Shown here piece after piece: positions 37,328-44,241 of a stretch of 64,000 nt of DNA (its first letter is position 1; each line of letters begins with the position of its first letter). The position numbers and the translations under genes are program-made. Under the pieces are notes generated by a model. It saw only the letters and a list, made by a program, of their open reading frames with translations, was not told the origin of the DNA and made no database searches. Location: contig CBFIDK010000002.1 in NCBI GenBank assembly GCA_965661345.1, positions 146,643-210,642 of the forward strand. Reading direction: 5' to 3'. Source of the DNA: GCA-2862585 sp965661345. GTDB taxonomy: Bacteria > Bacteroidota > Bacteroidia > Flavobacteriales > UBA7312.

Positions 37328-37451
37328 AGCTTTAAGCAGACAAAAAATTAAATAAAATTCAGCACTACAACCTAATATATGCGGTTGCGATACTCCGATA
37401 AACAATAGTGATTTGTATTTAACAATAAGCCACGAGGGCTTATGTCACTAT

Positions 37452-37535
37452 TTTTATTAATTTTAAACCCTTATTACTATGAAAAATTTACAAAAATTAC
37501 TTTTTGGAAGTGTAATCCTTGCCTTAGTAGGAATC
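37452..37535 (+). repeat. leader repeat, copy 1
   Basis: 84 bases covering 27 bases upstream of the ATG plus the first 19 codons (MKNLQKLLFGSVILALVGI) of the gene at 37479. They recur at 38868-38951 with one mismatch. Confidence 0.95.
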
Positions 37536-38048
37536 GCAGTTACATTTACTAGTTGTGAGAAAACGGACTTAATCAGTAACCAAACAGCAGAAAATTTAAG
37601 ATCTGAAATTGCGACTGATCCAACCGCTCATTTAATGTTATCCGCCTATGAAAATCCTTCTGAAGTTACGATAGAAACTGTAGCCAAAGAAGGAAAAATT
37701 GTTATTGCAGACTTATGGTCAAAAAAATCTAAATGCAAAAAAATTGGAGTTTGTAAGTGGTTTCCAAAGGATGTTAAAAAAGAGAGTTTAATCGGTGAGT
37801 CTTATAAAGAATTGTTAAGTGGGAGAAGCATTATTATTAATGTTGAATCTATACTATCAGCAAAAAAAATAAGTCTCTATTTTCAAAATAGCACCGAAGG
37901 AGTAAGTTCTCGAGATTTAGAATTTGTAATTTCCGACGATATTTATATAGGAACTTCTAATAAAATTAAAGCTGGAGTTTACTTCATAAACACAAAAATG
38001 GGAGAATTTGGAGGGTACGAAATACCAATCCATAAAACAGCACTTTAA
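37479..38048 (+). CDS. lipoprotein of unknown function, island unit 1
   Basis: 189 residues with a lipoprotein signal (MKNLQKLLFGSVILALVGI, then TFTSC, Cys near 26). The mature part has no recognised domain: an Asp/Glu-rich helix, a lone cysteine pair in SKCKKIGVCKWFP, and a beta-rich C-terminal half (SIIINVESILSAKKISLYF). It shares its promoter-proximal sequence and signal peptide with the gene at 38895, but the mature sequences are unrelated. Its last 12 codons (GYEIPIHKTAL) lie in the junction repeat found again at 40399 and 41601. Five bases separate it from the next lipoprotein gene, so the two are co-transcribed. Confidence 0.75.
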   Translation: MKNLQKLLFGSVILALVGIAVTFTSCEKTDLISNQTAENLRSEIATDPTAHLMLSAYENPSEVTIETVAKEGKIVIADLWSKKSKCKKIGVCKWFPKDVKKESLIGESYKELLSGRSIIINVESILSAKKISLYFQNSTEGVSSRDLEFVISDDIYIGTSNKIKAGVYFINTKMGEFGGYEIPIHKTAL

Positions 38049-38110
38049 TAGATATGAAAAAACTTTTCTTTACGGTTATTGTTTTCACTTTGATATTAGG
38101 CTCTTGTTAT
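38018..38110 (+). repeat. junction repeat, copy A
   Basis: 93 bases from the last codons of the 37479 gene through the first 19 codons of the 38054 gene. Copy C (41601-41693) matches at 91 of 93 positions, and copy B (40399-40442) matches the first 44 bases with one difference. Confidence 0.95.
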
Positions 38111-38650
38111 ATCCCCTATCGAAAAATGAATGTTGACAAACAAAATGAAATCAAAAAACATATTGGTGAGTTTAAGTTAACAAATATGAATGATGGCGTG
38201 AATGCGTTATACTCTATAGAAGGAGATAATATTGACGAGGTATTAGTACAGCTTAAGGAAGATGAACGCCTTTTACTTATATTTTTTTCAACTTCATGCC
38301 CATATTATAATGAAAGAAAAGAAAAAATCAGAGATGTAGTCCAAAAATACCCCAACACTATTTGTTTATATATCACAGCATACGATTGGGCATTTTATGA
38401 ACGCTATAATAGTTATTGGAACGAGTATCTTAACTCTGATATTTATATGATTGATGTAGATGGATATGGCAGCACTAAAAACCCACATAAAAGGCAAGAG
38501 CCATTTGTTGAAGAAATATGTCCGGAATGTCTAGAAAAAACAGGATTCCCAACGCTTATTGTATTTGATAATAAAAGAGAGTTATTATTTAATCCATCAA
38601 CTATAGATTCTTTAGAATTTGTGCAGCTAGAAGAATCGCTTAGACCATAA
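38054..38650 (+). CDS. thioredoxin-like lipoprotein, copy 1
   Basis: 198 residues; lipoprotein signal MKKLFFTVIVFTLILGSC (C18). A thioredoxin-like fold is suggested by the strand LLLIFFSTSCPYYNER, where a single Cys sits in the CxxC position with the second Cys absent, and by GFPTLIVFD near the end, which resembles the cis-proline strand. Just before it stands a conserved CPEC pair (EEICPECLEKTGFPT). This placement of CxxC is unusual. Paralogue of 41637-42239: both ends are almost identical and the middle differs strongly. A terminator follows at 38656. Likely periplasmic, with thiol chemistry unproven. Confidence 0.75.
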   Translation: MKKLFFTVIVFTLILGSCYIPYRKMNVDKQNEIKKHIGEFKLTNMNDGVNALYSIEGDNIDEVLVQLKEDERLLLIFFSTSCPYYNERKEKIRDVVQKYPNTICLYITAYDWAFYERYNSYWNEYLNSDIYMIDVDGYGSTKNPHKRQEPFVEEICPECLEKTGFPTLIVFDNKRELLFNPSTIDSLEFVQLEESLRP

Positions 38651-38696
38651 AAAAGAAAAAGAGCCGAAATCGGCTCTTTTTTTATGCTTTAGTGGC
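38606..38696 (+). repeat. 3' repeat, copy 1: lipoprotein end, terminator and dxs-tail remnant
   Basis: 38606-38688 is identical over 83 bases to 42195-42277, covering the last 14 codons, the stop and the terminator. The next bases (TTATGCTTTAGTGGC) match the 3' end of dxs (TTATGCTGTAGTGGC), although no dxs gene follows here. Confidence 0.9.
38656..38683 (+). terminator. terminator closing island unit 1
   Basis: Stem around GAGCCG-AAAT-CGGCTC extended by A/T pairs and followed by seven T's. Identical to the hairpin before dxs. Confidence 0.9.
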
Positions 38697-38867
38697 AAAA
38701 TATATACTCAAGAAAAAAACGAGTCTAACTTTAAAAGGACAAAACCTCACAAACACAAAAAGTTTTAATTTTTATTCTGTAAATGAATTTAGCACCTCAA
38801 TTAAGACTTACCGCTTATTACCTCGAATAATATCACTTTCTATAAACTTAAGGTTTTAGTTCATAAA

Positions 38868-38951
38868 TTTTATTAATTTTAAACCCTTATTACTATGAAA
38901 AATTTACAAAAATTACTTTTAGGAAGTGTAATCCTTGCCTTAGTAGGAATC
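38868..38951 (+). repeat. leader repeat, copy 2
   Basis: 83 of 84 bases identical to 37452-37535; supplies the upstream region and signal-peptide start of the 38895 gene. Sequences before this point are unrelated to those before copy 1. Confidence 0.95.
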
Positions 38952-39725
38952 TCGTTTGCCTTTACTAGCTTTGAAAAGAATTCATTAAATGATAATCTTG
39001 AATTATTCGCTTTTGACTTTCCAGAAAATACTTTAGTTGAAATAAACGGCAATACTATACACTTTGATTTACCAGACGGTTATTCCATCGTGGGTATAAC
39101 GCCTCAACAGACATTTTTCCAATCCGAGTCTGGAGCAAGCGGGTCTATTACTTGTACCTGTTTAAAAGAAGATGGCGGTTGCTCACCAGCTAAATCTGGC
39201 GACACTTATCTATGTGTTATGTCAAGCTGTTCGAATTGTGAAAAAACTAACTCTATTGCTGGAAGTAATTATATATTTACAGATATAATAATAATTAACC
39301 CTGATCGTCAAGGCCCATACTCTGAGGCTCAAAATCTAGACTCAAAAATTGTATTACCTCAAAAATTTATCAACTTTGAATTATTCTTAAAGCCTATAAA
39401 AGAGTTTCATGACAGATATTCAACTATAAATGATAATAAAAGAAAAATTGTGTTTTATGACCTTTATGGATATATAGTTCCTTTAGATGTTCCGTTTAGT
39501 TCAGACACTTATTCTGCATATATATCTAACGACTACAATAATACTGGTGTAAACTGTAATTGTAATGAAGGAAAAGACTGCCCTAAAGAAAATGTTACTT
39601 TAGTAGGCGTCTATTGTGATGCTACTAATTGTAAATCATGCACATTGACGGCTTCGATAAAAACTCCTGAAACTGGTGATATTAACCAAATCGAAATTTT
39701 TAATCATAGGATTAGTATTCGATAA
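38895..39725 (+). CDS. secreted Cys-rich protein with two six-cysteine modules
   Basis: 276 residues. The signal peptide is the MKNLQKLLLGSVILALVGI type, but the lipobox Cys of the paralogue is replaced (AFTSF instead of TFTSC), so this one should be soluble or membrane-anchored by an uncleaved signal. Two modules share the spacing CxC-x5/6-C-x10/11-C-x4-C-x2-C: TCTCLKEDGGCSPAKSG through CSNC (about 92-119), and NCNCNEGKDCPKENV through CKSC (about 225-253). Between them is a beta-rich segment. No named family recognised. The even number of cysteines suggests disulfides, consistent with thioredoxin-like lipoproteins in the same locus. Confidence 0.7.
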   Translation: MKNLQKLLLGSVILALVGISFAFTSFEKNSLNDNLELFAFDFPENTLVEINGNTIHFDLPDGYSIVGITPQQTFFQSESGASGSITCTCLKEDGGCSPAKSGDTYLCVMSSCSNCEKTNSIAGSNYIFTDIIIINPDRQGPYSEAQNLDSKIVLPQKFINFELFLKPIKEFHDRYSTINDNKRKIVFYDLYGYIVPLDVPFSSDTYSAYISNDYNNTGVNCNCNEGKDCPKENVTLVGVYCDATNCKSCTLTASIKTPETGDINQIEIFNHRISIR

Positions 39726-39743
39726 ATTCAAGCTCATGAAAAA

Positions 39744-39950
39744 ATGATAAAGTTTCCTAAATGGTTATTGCTTTTGTTGATGGTATCAACTATTTGTATT
39801 TTTTCATACCATCTGTCAACCCTTATTTTTGATGGTATTCCAACAACAAAAAGCGAGAAAATTACTCTAGTTATGAATTTAATTTCAACTGGACCTGTAG
39901 CTATTGTTCTTTTTATTCAATGGAGAGGTGGAGGGAGAAAAAGTAACTAA
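39744..39950 (+). CDS. small two-helix membrane protein A
   Basis: 68 residues: helix one (about 7-27, LLLLLMVSTICIFSYHLSTL), loop with FDGIPTTKSEK, helix two (about 41-60) and a basic tail WRGGGRKSN. Shares SYHLSTLIFDG and the overall layout with the next gene, so the two are paralogues. Lies 18 bases after the Cys-rich gene. Such small proteins next to secreted Cys-rich products and a CPBP protease can be immunity factors, but that is inference only. Confidence 0.6.
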   Translation: MIKFPKWLLLLLMVSTICIFSYHLSTLIFDGIPTTKSEKITLVMNLISTGPVAIVLFIQWRGGGRKSN

Positions 39951-39978
39951 AGAATTAGTATTCAATAAAATATTGCTT

Positions 39979-40164
39979 ATGAAAAAATGGATTTTATTTT
40001 TTACCCTTCTATTAAGTATGTTCTTATTTTCTTACCATCTATCCACCTTGATTTTTGATGGTTATCCGACAGTAAGAGATGAACAAATTAGTTTGATAAT
40101 GTCTTTAAGTTGCACACTATTGATTTCAATAGGAGTTTTTCTACAGTGGAGAAAGTTAATCTAA
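39979..40164 (+). CDS. small two-helix membrane protein B
   Basis: 61 residues from MKKWILFFTLLL at 39979; an open frame extends to 39904 but overlaps gene A and lacks a good start. Same layout as gene A with SYHLSTLIFDGYPTVRDEQ and a final WRKLI. The two genes are about half identical in protein and form a tandem duplication. Function unknown. Confidence 0.6.
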   Translation: MKKWILFFTLLLSMFLFSYHLSTLIFDGYPTVRDEQISLIMSLSCTLLISIGVFLQWRKLI

Positions 40165-40188
40165 TAAAAACTTAAATAAAATGTATTA

Positions 40189-40416
40189 ATGAACTTAAAT
40201 AAGATTAGTTTTTTTGTTCTTCTAGGGCTAGTGTATACTCTTCTTTTTTTGATTGGTAGCATCAATTTAATATACTTTAAAAAAGAGGTTTCAATGGTCA
40301 AGTCTACATTTATGTATTATTTATGGGCCTCAGCAATTCAGGGGCTTGGCTTATCGCTAATATTCTATCTGTTTCACAGAAGGAGAGAAAGGAAGGCACG
40401 AAATACCAATCCATAA
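40189..40416 (+). CDS. small two-helix membrane protein C, end recruited from repeat
   Basis: 75 residues with hydrophobic segments at about 7-28 and 44-63 and a basic C-terminus HRRRERKARNTNP. Topology resembles genes A and B but the SYHLSTL motif is missing. The last codons (ARNTNP and the stop) come from junction repeat B read in a different frame from copy A, so the natural end of this gene has probably been overwritten by the repeat. Function unknown. Confidence 0.55.
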   Translation: MNLNKISFFVLLGLVYTLLFLIGSINLIYFKKEVSMVKSTFMYYLWASAIQGLGLSLIFYLFHRRRERKARNTNP

Positions 40417-40442
40417 AACAGCACTTTAACAGATATGAAAAA
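40399..40442 (+). repeat. junction repeat, copy B
   Basis: 44 bases matching copies A and C, ending in ATGAAAAA. It supplies the end of small gene C and the start codon and first two codons of the CPBP gene. Confidence 0.95.
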
Positions 40443-41589
40443 CATTTCTAAAAAAATTTTATACTCAGGTATTATCCTTTGGTTAGTTGGTATAATTGTT
40501 GTGTTTTTAAATCCTCAAGAATCCCATTTCTTGGAAAACCATCGCATATATGAGCTTGCTATAAATCACTTTATACTATTTGTTATGGCGGTAGTAGTGG
40601 CTCCTTTATTTGAAGAAATAGTTTTTAGGTTTGGACTGGTATATTCCAAACCTTATACCTACTATTTTTATGGTATCATTGGATTGAATGTTTTAGTATT
40701 TTCAAATTGGCAACTGCTAGCCATAGTTATTCTTCTATCAGCTATTGTACATTGTTTAAAGCTTGAAAGCAGCATCAAAATTATACTTGTAAGCAGTATA
40801 GCATTCGCATCTGTACACATGACTAACTTCTCTCAATACAATTTTTTTATCCTCTTCTACTTAATGGCGATTTTTGGACCAGGCCTAATACTGTCCTACA
40901 TACGGATAAAGAGAGGCATCTTATTGGCTATAGCATGCCATGCTCTTTACAATTTTAGTGTACTGTATGCCGACTACCTAAGCAATCCAAAACAGATTAT
41001 TTACGAAGACCATACGGTAGAGCTAAAATTAGAACGAAATGGATTTTTATCGTCTCAACTTCCTAGTTTCTATTTTGAAAAAGGTAGCATCAAATTTACA
41101 TCTAAAAATATTGAACACTTGATGAAGCATGCAACTAGTCGTAATTTTAACGAATTTCATTACTATCCAAGAAGTGTCTATTACGATGGTCAAATTTTAC
41201 ATAAAGATAGTATAGAGACCGTGTTGCCTCACTATTTGGGTTACGAAGCCGTTAAATCGGCCAAAATAAAGCAAGGTTATGTTTTAGAATTAGGCGATTC
41301 CATAGCCGTTGAAACTAAAAGTAATAAGAATGAGCCATTTCGTAGTATTACCAAAAACACTCATAAAGGAGTGTTGAATAGTCTTTCGCATGACTATAAA
41401 ATCCCTATTGAATTTGCAAATGACCAACATCCTGCTTTAACAAACCCAAAACATTTTACTGTTGGATATGATTTGGAGGAAAGTTTTGAGAAAAACATCG
41501 ACTTAATCGCCTCACAAATAGGATATGAAATTAAAATTACCGAAAAAGAAATTGCGTGTAATATAGTTACATACAACAAAATCAAATGA
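40435..41589 (+). CDS. CPBP-family intramembrane protease with extra C-terminal domain
   Basis: 384 residues. The first half is polytopic and has the CPBP (CAAX/Abi) motifs: EE at 60-61 with R65 (FEEIVFR), F124/H128 in FASVH, and H169/N173 in CHALYN. The second half (about 195-384) is hydrophilic with no family I recognise (PRSVYYDGQILHKDS, LGDSIAVETKSNK). CPBP proteins process prenylated or signal peptides, and in bacteria are linked with bacteriocin maturation or self-immunity. The start codon lies in junction repeat B. Role in this locus inferred from company only. Confidence 0.85.
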   Translation: MKNISKKILYSGIILWLVGIIVVFLNPQESHFLENHRIYELAINHFILFVMAVVVAPLFEEIVFRFGLVYSKPYTYYFYGIIGLNVLVFSNWQLLAIVILLSAIVHCLKLESSIKIILVSSIAFASVHMTNFSQYNFFILFYLMAIFGPGLILSYIRIKRGILLAIACHALYNFSVLYADYLSNPKQIIYEDHTVELKLERNGFLSSQLPSFYFEKGSIKFTSKNIEHLMKHATSRNFNEFHYYPRSVYYDGQILHKDSIETVLPHYLGYEAVKSAKIKQGYVLELGDSIAVETKSNKNEPFRSITKNTHKGVLNSLSHDYKIPIEFANDQHPALTNPKHFTVGYDLEESFEKNIDLIASQIGYEIKITEKEIACNIVTYNKIK

Positions 41590-41600
41590 TATTTTTCTTG

Positions 41601-41693
41601 CGAAATACCAATCCATAAAACAGCACTTTAACAGATATGAAAAAACTTTTCTTTACGCTTATTGTTTTCACTTTGATATTAGGCTCTTGTTAT
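41601..41693 (+). repeat. junction repeat, copy C
   Basis: Matches copy A at 91 of 93 bases, including the first 19 codons of the lipoprotein gene. The part before the ATG is non-coding here, a leftover of the GYEIPIHKTAL-encoding end. Confidence 0.95.
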
Positions 41694-42239
41694 GCGCCGT
41701 ATTGTAAGCTGAATAGTGAAGAGAAAGATGCGGTAATGAGTAATATTAAGCCTTTTGAACTAACAAAAGTTTTTGATAATGAAAGAGACCTGTTTTACAT
41801 CGTCGGTCAGAATCTGAAAGAAGTGCAAAACACTTTAAAAGATAAAAATAATAGGCTTGTTATTATCTTTTTCAATTGGTGGTGCCCAAGTTTTTCAGAA
41901 AACAGAGAGCGTATTGTAAAATTAGTTGAGTCATACCCTAATGTTAAGCCAATATATATTACGTCTGATGATTTTAGAGAATACCCTCGTTATCGAGAAA
42001 AATATCAAAATATTCTTAATTCAGATATCTATATGATTGATGTAGTAAAGTATGGAAATGGAAAAAGAAACCCACATAAAAGGCAAGAGCCATTTGTTGA
42101 AGAAATATGTCCGGAATGTTTAGAAAAAACGGGATTTCCAACACTTATTGTTTTCGATAGAGAAAAGAATCTGTTGTTTAATTCAACGGGGTTGGATTCT
42201 TTAGAATTTGTGCAGCTAGAAGAATCGCTTAGACCATAA
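41637..42239 (+). CDS. thioredoxin-like lipoprotein, copy 2
   Basis: 200 residues with lipobox LGSC (C18). Like its paralogue at 38054 it has one Cys in the thioredoxin active-site position (FFNWWCPSFSENRER), then a conserved CPEC and GFPTLIVFD. The first 19 codons and the segment from NPHKRQEPFVEEICPECL onward are nearly identical to copy 1, while residues about 20-130 differ at most positions. Followed directly by the shared terminator and the convergent dxs gene. Confidence 0.75.
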   Translation: MKKLFFTLIVFTLILGSCYAPYCKLNSEEKDAVMSNIKPFELTKVFDNERDLFYIVGQNLKEVQNTLKDKNNRLVIIFFNWWCPSFSENRERIVKLVESYPNVKPIYITSDDFREYPRYREKYQNILNSDIYMIDVVKYGNGKRNPHKRQEPFVEEICPECLEKTGFPTLIVFDREKNLLFNSTGLDSLEFVQLEESLRP

Positions 42240-42277
42240 AAAAGAAAAAGAGCCGAAATCGGCTCTTTTTTTATGCT
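42195..42277 (+). repeat. 3' repeat, copy 2
   Basis: 83 bases identical to 38606-38688. It contains the lipoprotein end, the terminator and the last codons of dxs on the other strand. Confidence 0.95.
42245..42272. terminator. bidirectional terminator between lipoprotein copy 2 and dxs
   Basis: Hairpin GAGCCG-AAAT-CGGCTC with A-rich left and T-rich right flanks, so it can work on both strands for the convergent genes. Confidence 0.85.
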
Positions 42278-44178
42278 GTAGTGGCTACTTTTTTTACGCC
42301 GACCAATTGTTGTATGGTCTCTTTAATAGCCTGTTTATCGTATTCACATTCTCGCCATAGTTCGGCTTGTGTGCCGTGCTCTATGTACTCATCAGGAATA
42401 CCCAAACGCTTTATTTGTGAGTGGTAGTTATGGTCTGTCATAAACTCTACAACGGCACTTCCGAAACCGCCTTGGAGGCATCCGTCTTCTACCGTTATTA
42501 CTTTATCGTGCTTTTTAAAGATTTCGTGAAGTAATGATTCGTCTAGTGGTTTAACAAAACGCATATCATAATGCGCAATGGAGTAGGTATCCAATTCATT
42601 TATAGCTTCAGTAGCAAAATTACCTACATGGCCAATAGTAAGTATCGCAATCTCGTTACCGTCCGATACCTTTCTTCCTTGACCTACCTTTATTTCTTCA
42701 AAAGGGGTTTGCCAATTTACCATCATGCCTTTGCCTCTGGGGTAGCGTATTGAAAATGGACCTTGATTAGGCAATTGAGCGGTGTACATGAGGTTTCTTA
42801 GTTCTTGCTCATTCATAGGAGCAGAAACCACCATATTAGGGATACACCTAAAATAAGCCATATCGTAAACGCCGTGATGCGTTGGACCGTCAGCACCTAC
42901 CAAACCGCCCCTGTCTAAACAAAAGACTACGTTCAAGTTTTGAATGGCAACATCGTGCACCACTTGGTCATAGGCCCTTTGCATAAAGGAAGAGTAAATG
43001 TTACAGAAAGGCACCATACCTTGAGTAGCTAATCCAGCTGAAAAGGTAACGGCATGTTGTTCGGCAATACCTACATCAAAAGCTCTGTCGGGCATTTCTT
43101 TCATCATCATACCAAGAGAACATCCTGTTGGCATAGCTGGGGTAATCCCCATAATTTTATCGTTTTCCTTAGCCAACTCAATAATGGTTTTTCCAAACAC
43201 ATCTTGGTATTTTGGTGGCTCTGGACTAGTAGAGGTAGACTTTATAATTTCCCCCGTATTCTTATCAAATAAGCCCGGTGCATGCCACTTAGTGGGGCTG
43301 CCTTTTTCAGCTGGCTCGTAGCCTTTGCCTTTTTTAGTAATGCAGTGTAAAATTTTTGGACCAGGGATATCTTTTAAATCGCTTAAAATTTTAGTCAGGT
43401 GAACAACATCGTGTCCGTCAACAGGGCCAAAATACCTGAAATTTAGAGATTCAAAATAGTTGCTCTGCTTCAGTACGGCTGACTTTATAGCGTTTTCTAA
43501 CTTGGCTGCTATGGCTTGAGCGTTAGGCCCGAACTTACTAACTTTTCCTAATAAATTCCACACCTCTTCTTTTACCTTATTGTAGGTGTGAGAAGTAGCA
43601 ATATCCGTTAAATATTCTTTTAGCGCACCAACGTTTGGATCAATAGACATGCAATTGTCATTAAGAATAACCAATAGGTTAGAATTCTCAATTCCAGCAT
43701 GGTTAAGCCCTTCAAAAGCCAAACCGGCAGTCATTGAGCCATCGCCAATTACCGCTATGTGTTGCTTATCTTTCTCATTTTTGTAATTAGACGCAACTGC
43801 CATTCCTAAAGCTCCAGAGATTGAAGTCGATGAATGACCTACTCCAAAAGTATCGTATTCGCTTTCCGAACGTTTTGGAAAACCACTAATGCCTTTGTAA
43901 ATTCTGTTGGTATGAAAACGTTCTTTTCTTCCTGTAAGGATTTTGTGTCCGTATGCTTGATGGCCTACATCCCATACCAATTGGTCGTATGGAGTATTGA
44001 AAACATAATGCAGGGCAACGGTTAATTCAACAACGCCTAAACTAGCACCGAAGTGCCCACCCTTTTGAGAGACAACATCAACAATAAACTGTCTTAGGTC
44101 ATCACAGACCTTAGGCAAATCGTTACTGCTAAGATTTTTTAAATCTTTTGGTAAATTGATATTGTCTAATGAACTCAA
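42271..44178 (-). CDS. dxs: 1-deoxy-D-xylulose-5-phosphate synthase
   Basis: First enzyme of the MEP isoprenoid pathway and source of DXP for pyridoxal (pdxA in this window) and thiamine. 635 residues, thiamine-diphosphate enzyme: VWDVGHQAYGHKILTGR, GDGSMTAGLAFEGLNH (ThDP/Mg2+ motif), the second-domain GIAEQHAVTFSAG with the catalytic Glu, and GLVGADGPTHHGVYD. A -7 box TATATTTG (complement of 44200-44207) precedes the ATG. The stop codon lies inside the repeat-terminator of the accessory island. Confidence 0.96.
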   Translation of the reverse strand: MSSLDNINLPKDLKNLSSNDLPKVCDDLRQFIVDVVSQKGGHFGASLGVVELTVALHYVFNTPYDQLVWDVGHQAYGHKILTGRKERFHTNRIYKGISGFPKRSESEYDTFGVGHSSTSISGALGMAVASNYKNEKDKQHIAVIGDGSMTAGLAFEGLNHAGIENSNLLVILNDNCMSIDPNVGALKEYLTDIATSHTYNKVKEEVWNLLGKVSKFGPNAQAIAAKLENAIKSAVLKQSNYFESLNFRYFGPVDGHDVVHLTKILSDLKDIPGPKILHCITKKGKGYEPAEKGSPTKWHAPGLFDKNTGEIIKSTSTSPEPPKYQDVFGKTIIELAKENDKIMGITPAMPTGCSLGMMMKEMPDRAFDVGIAEQHAVTFSAGLATQGMVPFCNIYSSFMQRAYDQVVHDVAIQNLNVVFCLDRGGLVGADGPTHHGVYDMAYFRCIPNMVVSAPMNEQELRNLMYTAQLPNQGPFSIRYPRGKGMMVNWQTPFEEIKVGQGRKVSDGNEIAILTIGHVGNFATEAINELDTYSIAHYDMRFVKPLDESLLHEIFKKHDKVITVEDGCLQGGFGSAVVEFMTDHNYHSQIKRLGIPDEYIEHGTQAELWRECEYDKQAIKETIQQLVGVKKVATTA

Positions 44179-44241
44179 ACTTGGATTAATTTATCGGTAC
44201 AAATATAAACAATTTAACATCTGATATAACACGGTTAAAAA

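Noticed and set aside
37425..37443. ATAAGCC/GGCTTAT hairpin upstream of the island
   Set aside because: Seven base pairs and no T-run directly after it, so I do not call it a terminator; it may be a regulator site but nothing proves it.
38018..41693. Junction repeats as integron attC sites or CRISPR repeats
   Set aside because: They have no internal inverted structure, no regular spacing, no integrase or cas gene nearby, and they carry coding sequence.
41601..42290. Insertion sequence bounding the island
   Set aside because: No transposase gene and no terminal inverted repeats at the island borders; the repeats are gene ends and leaders.
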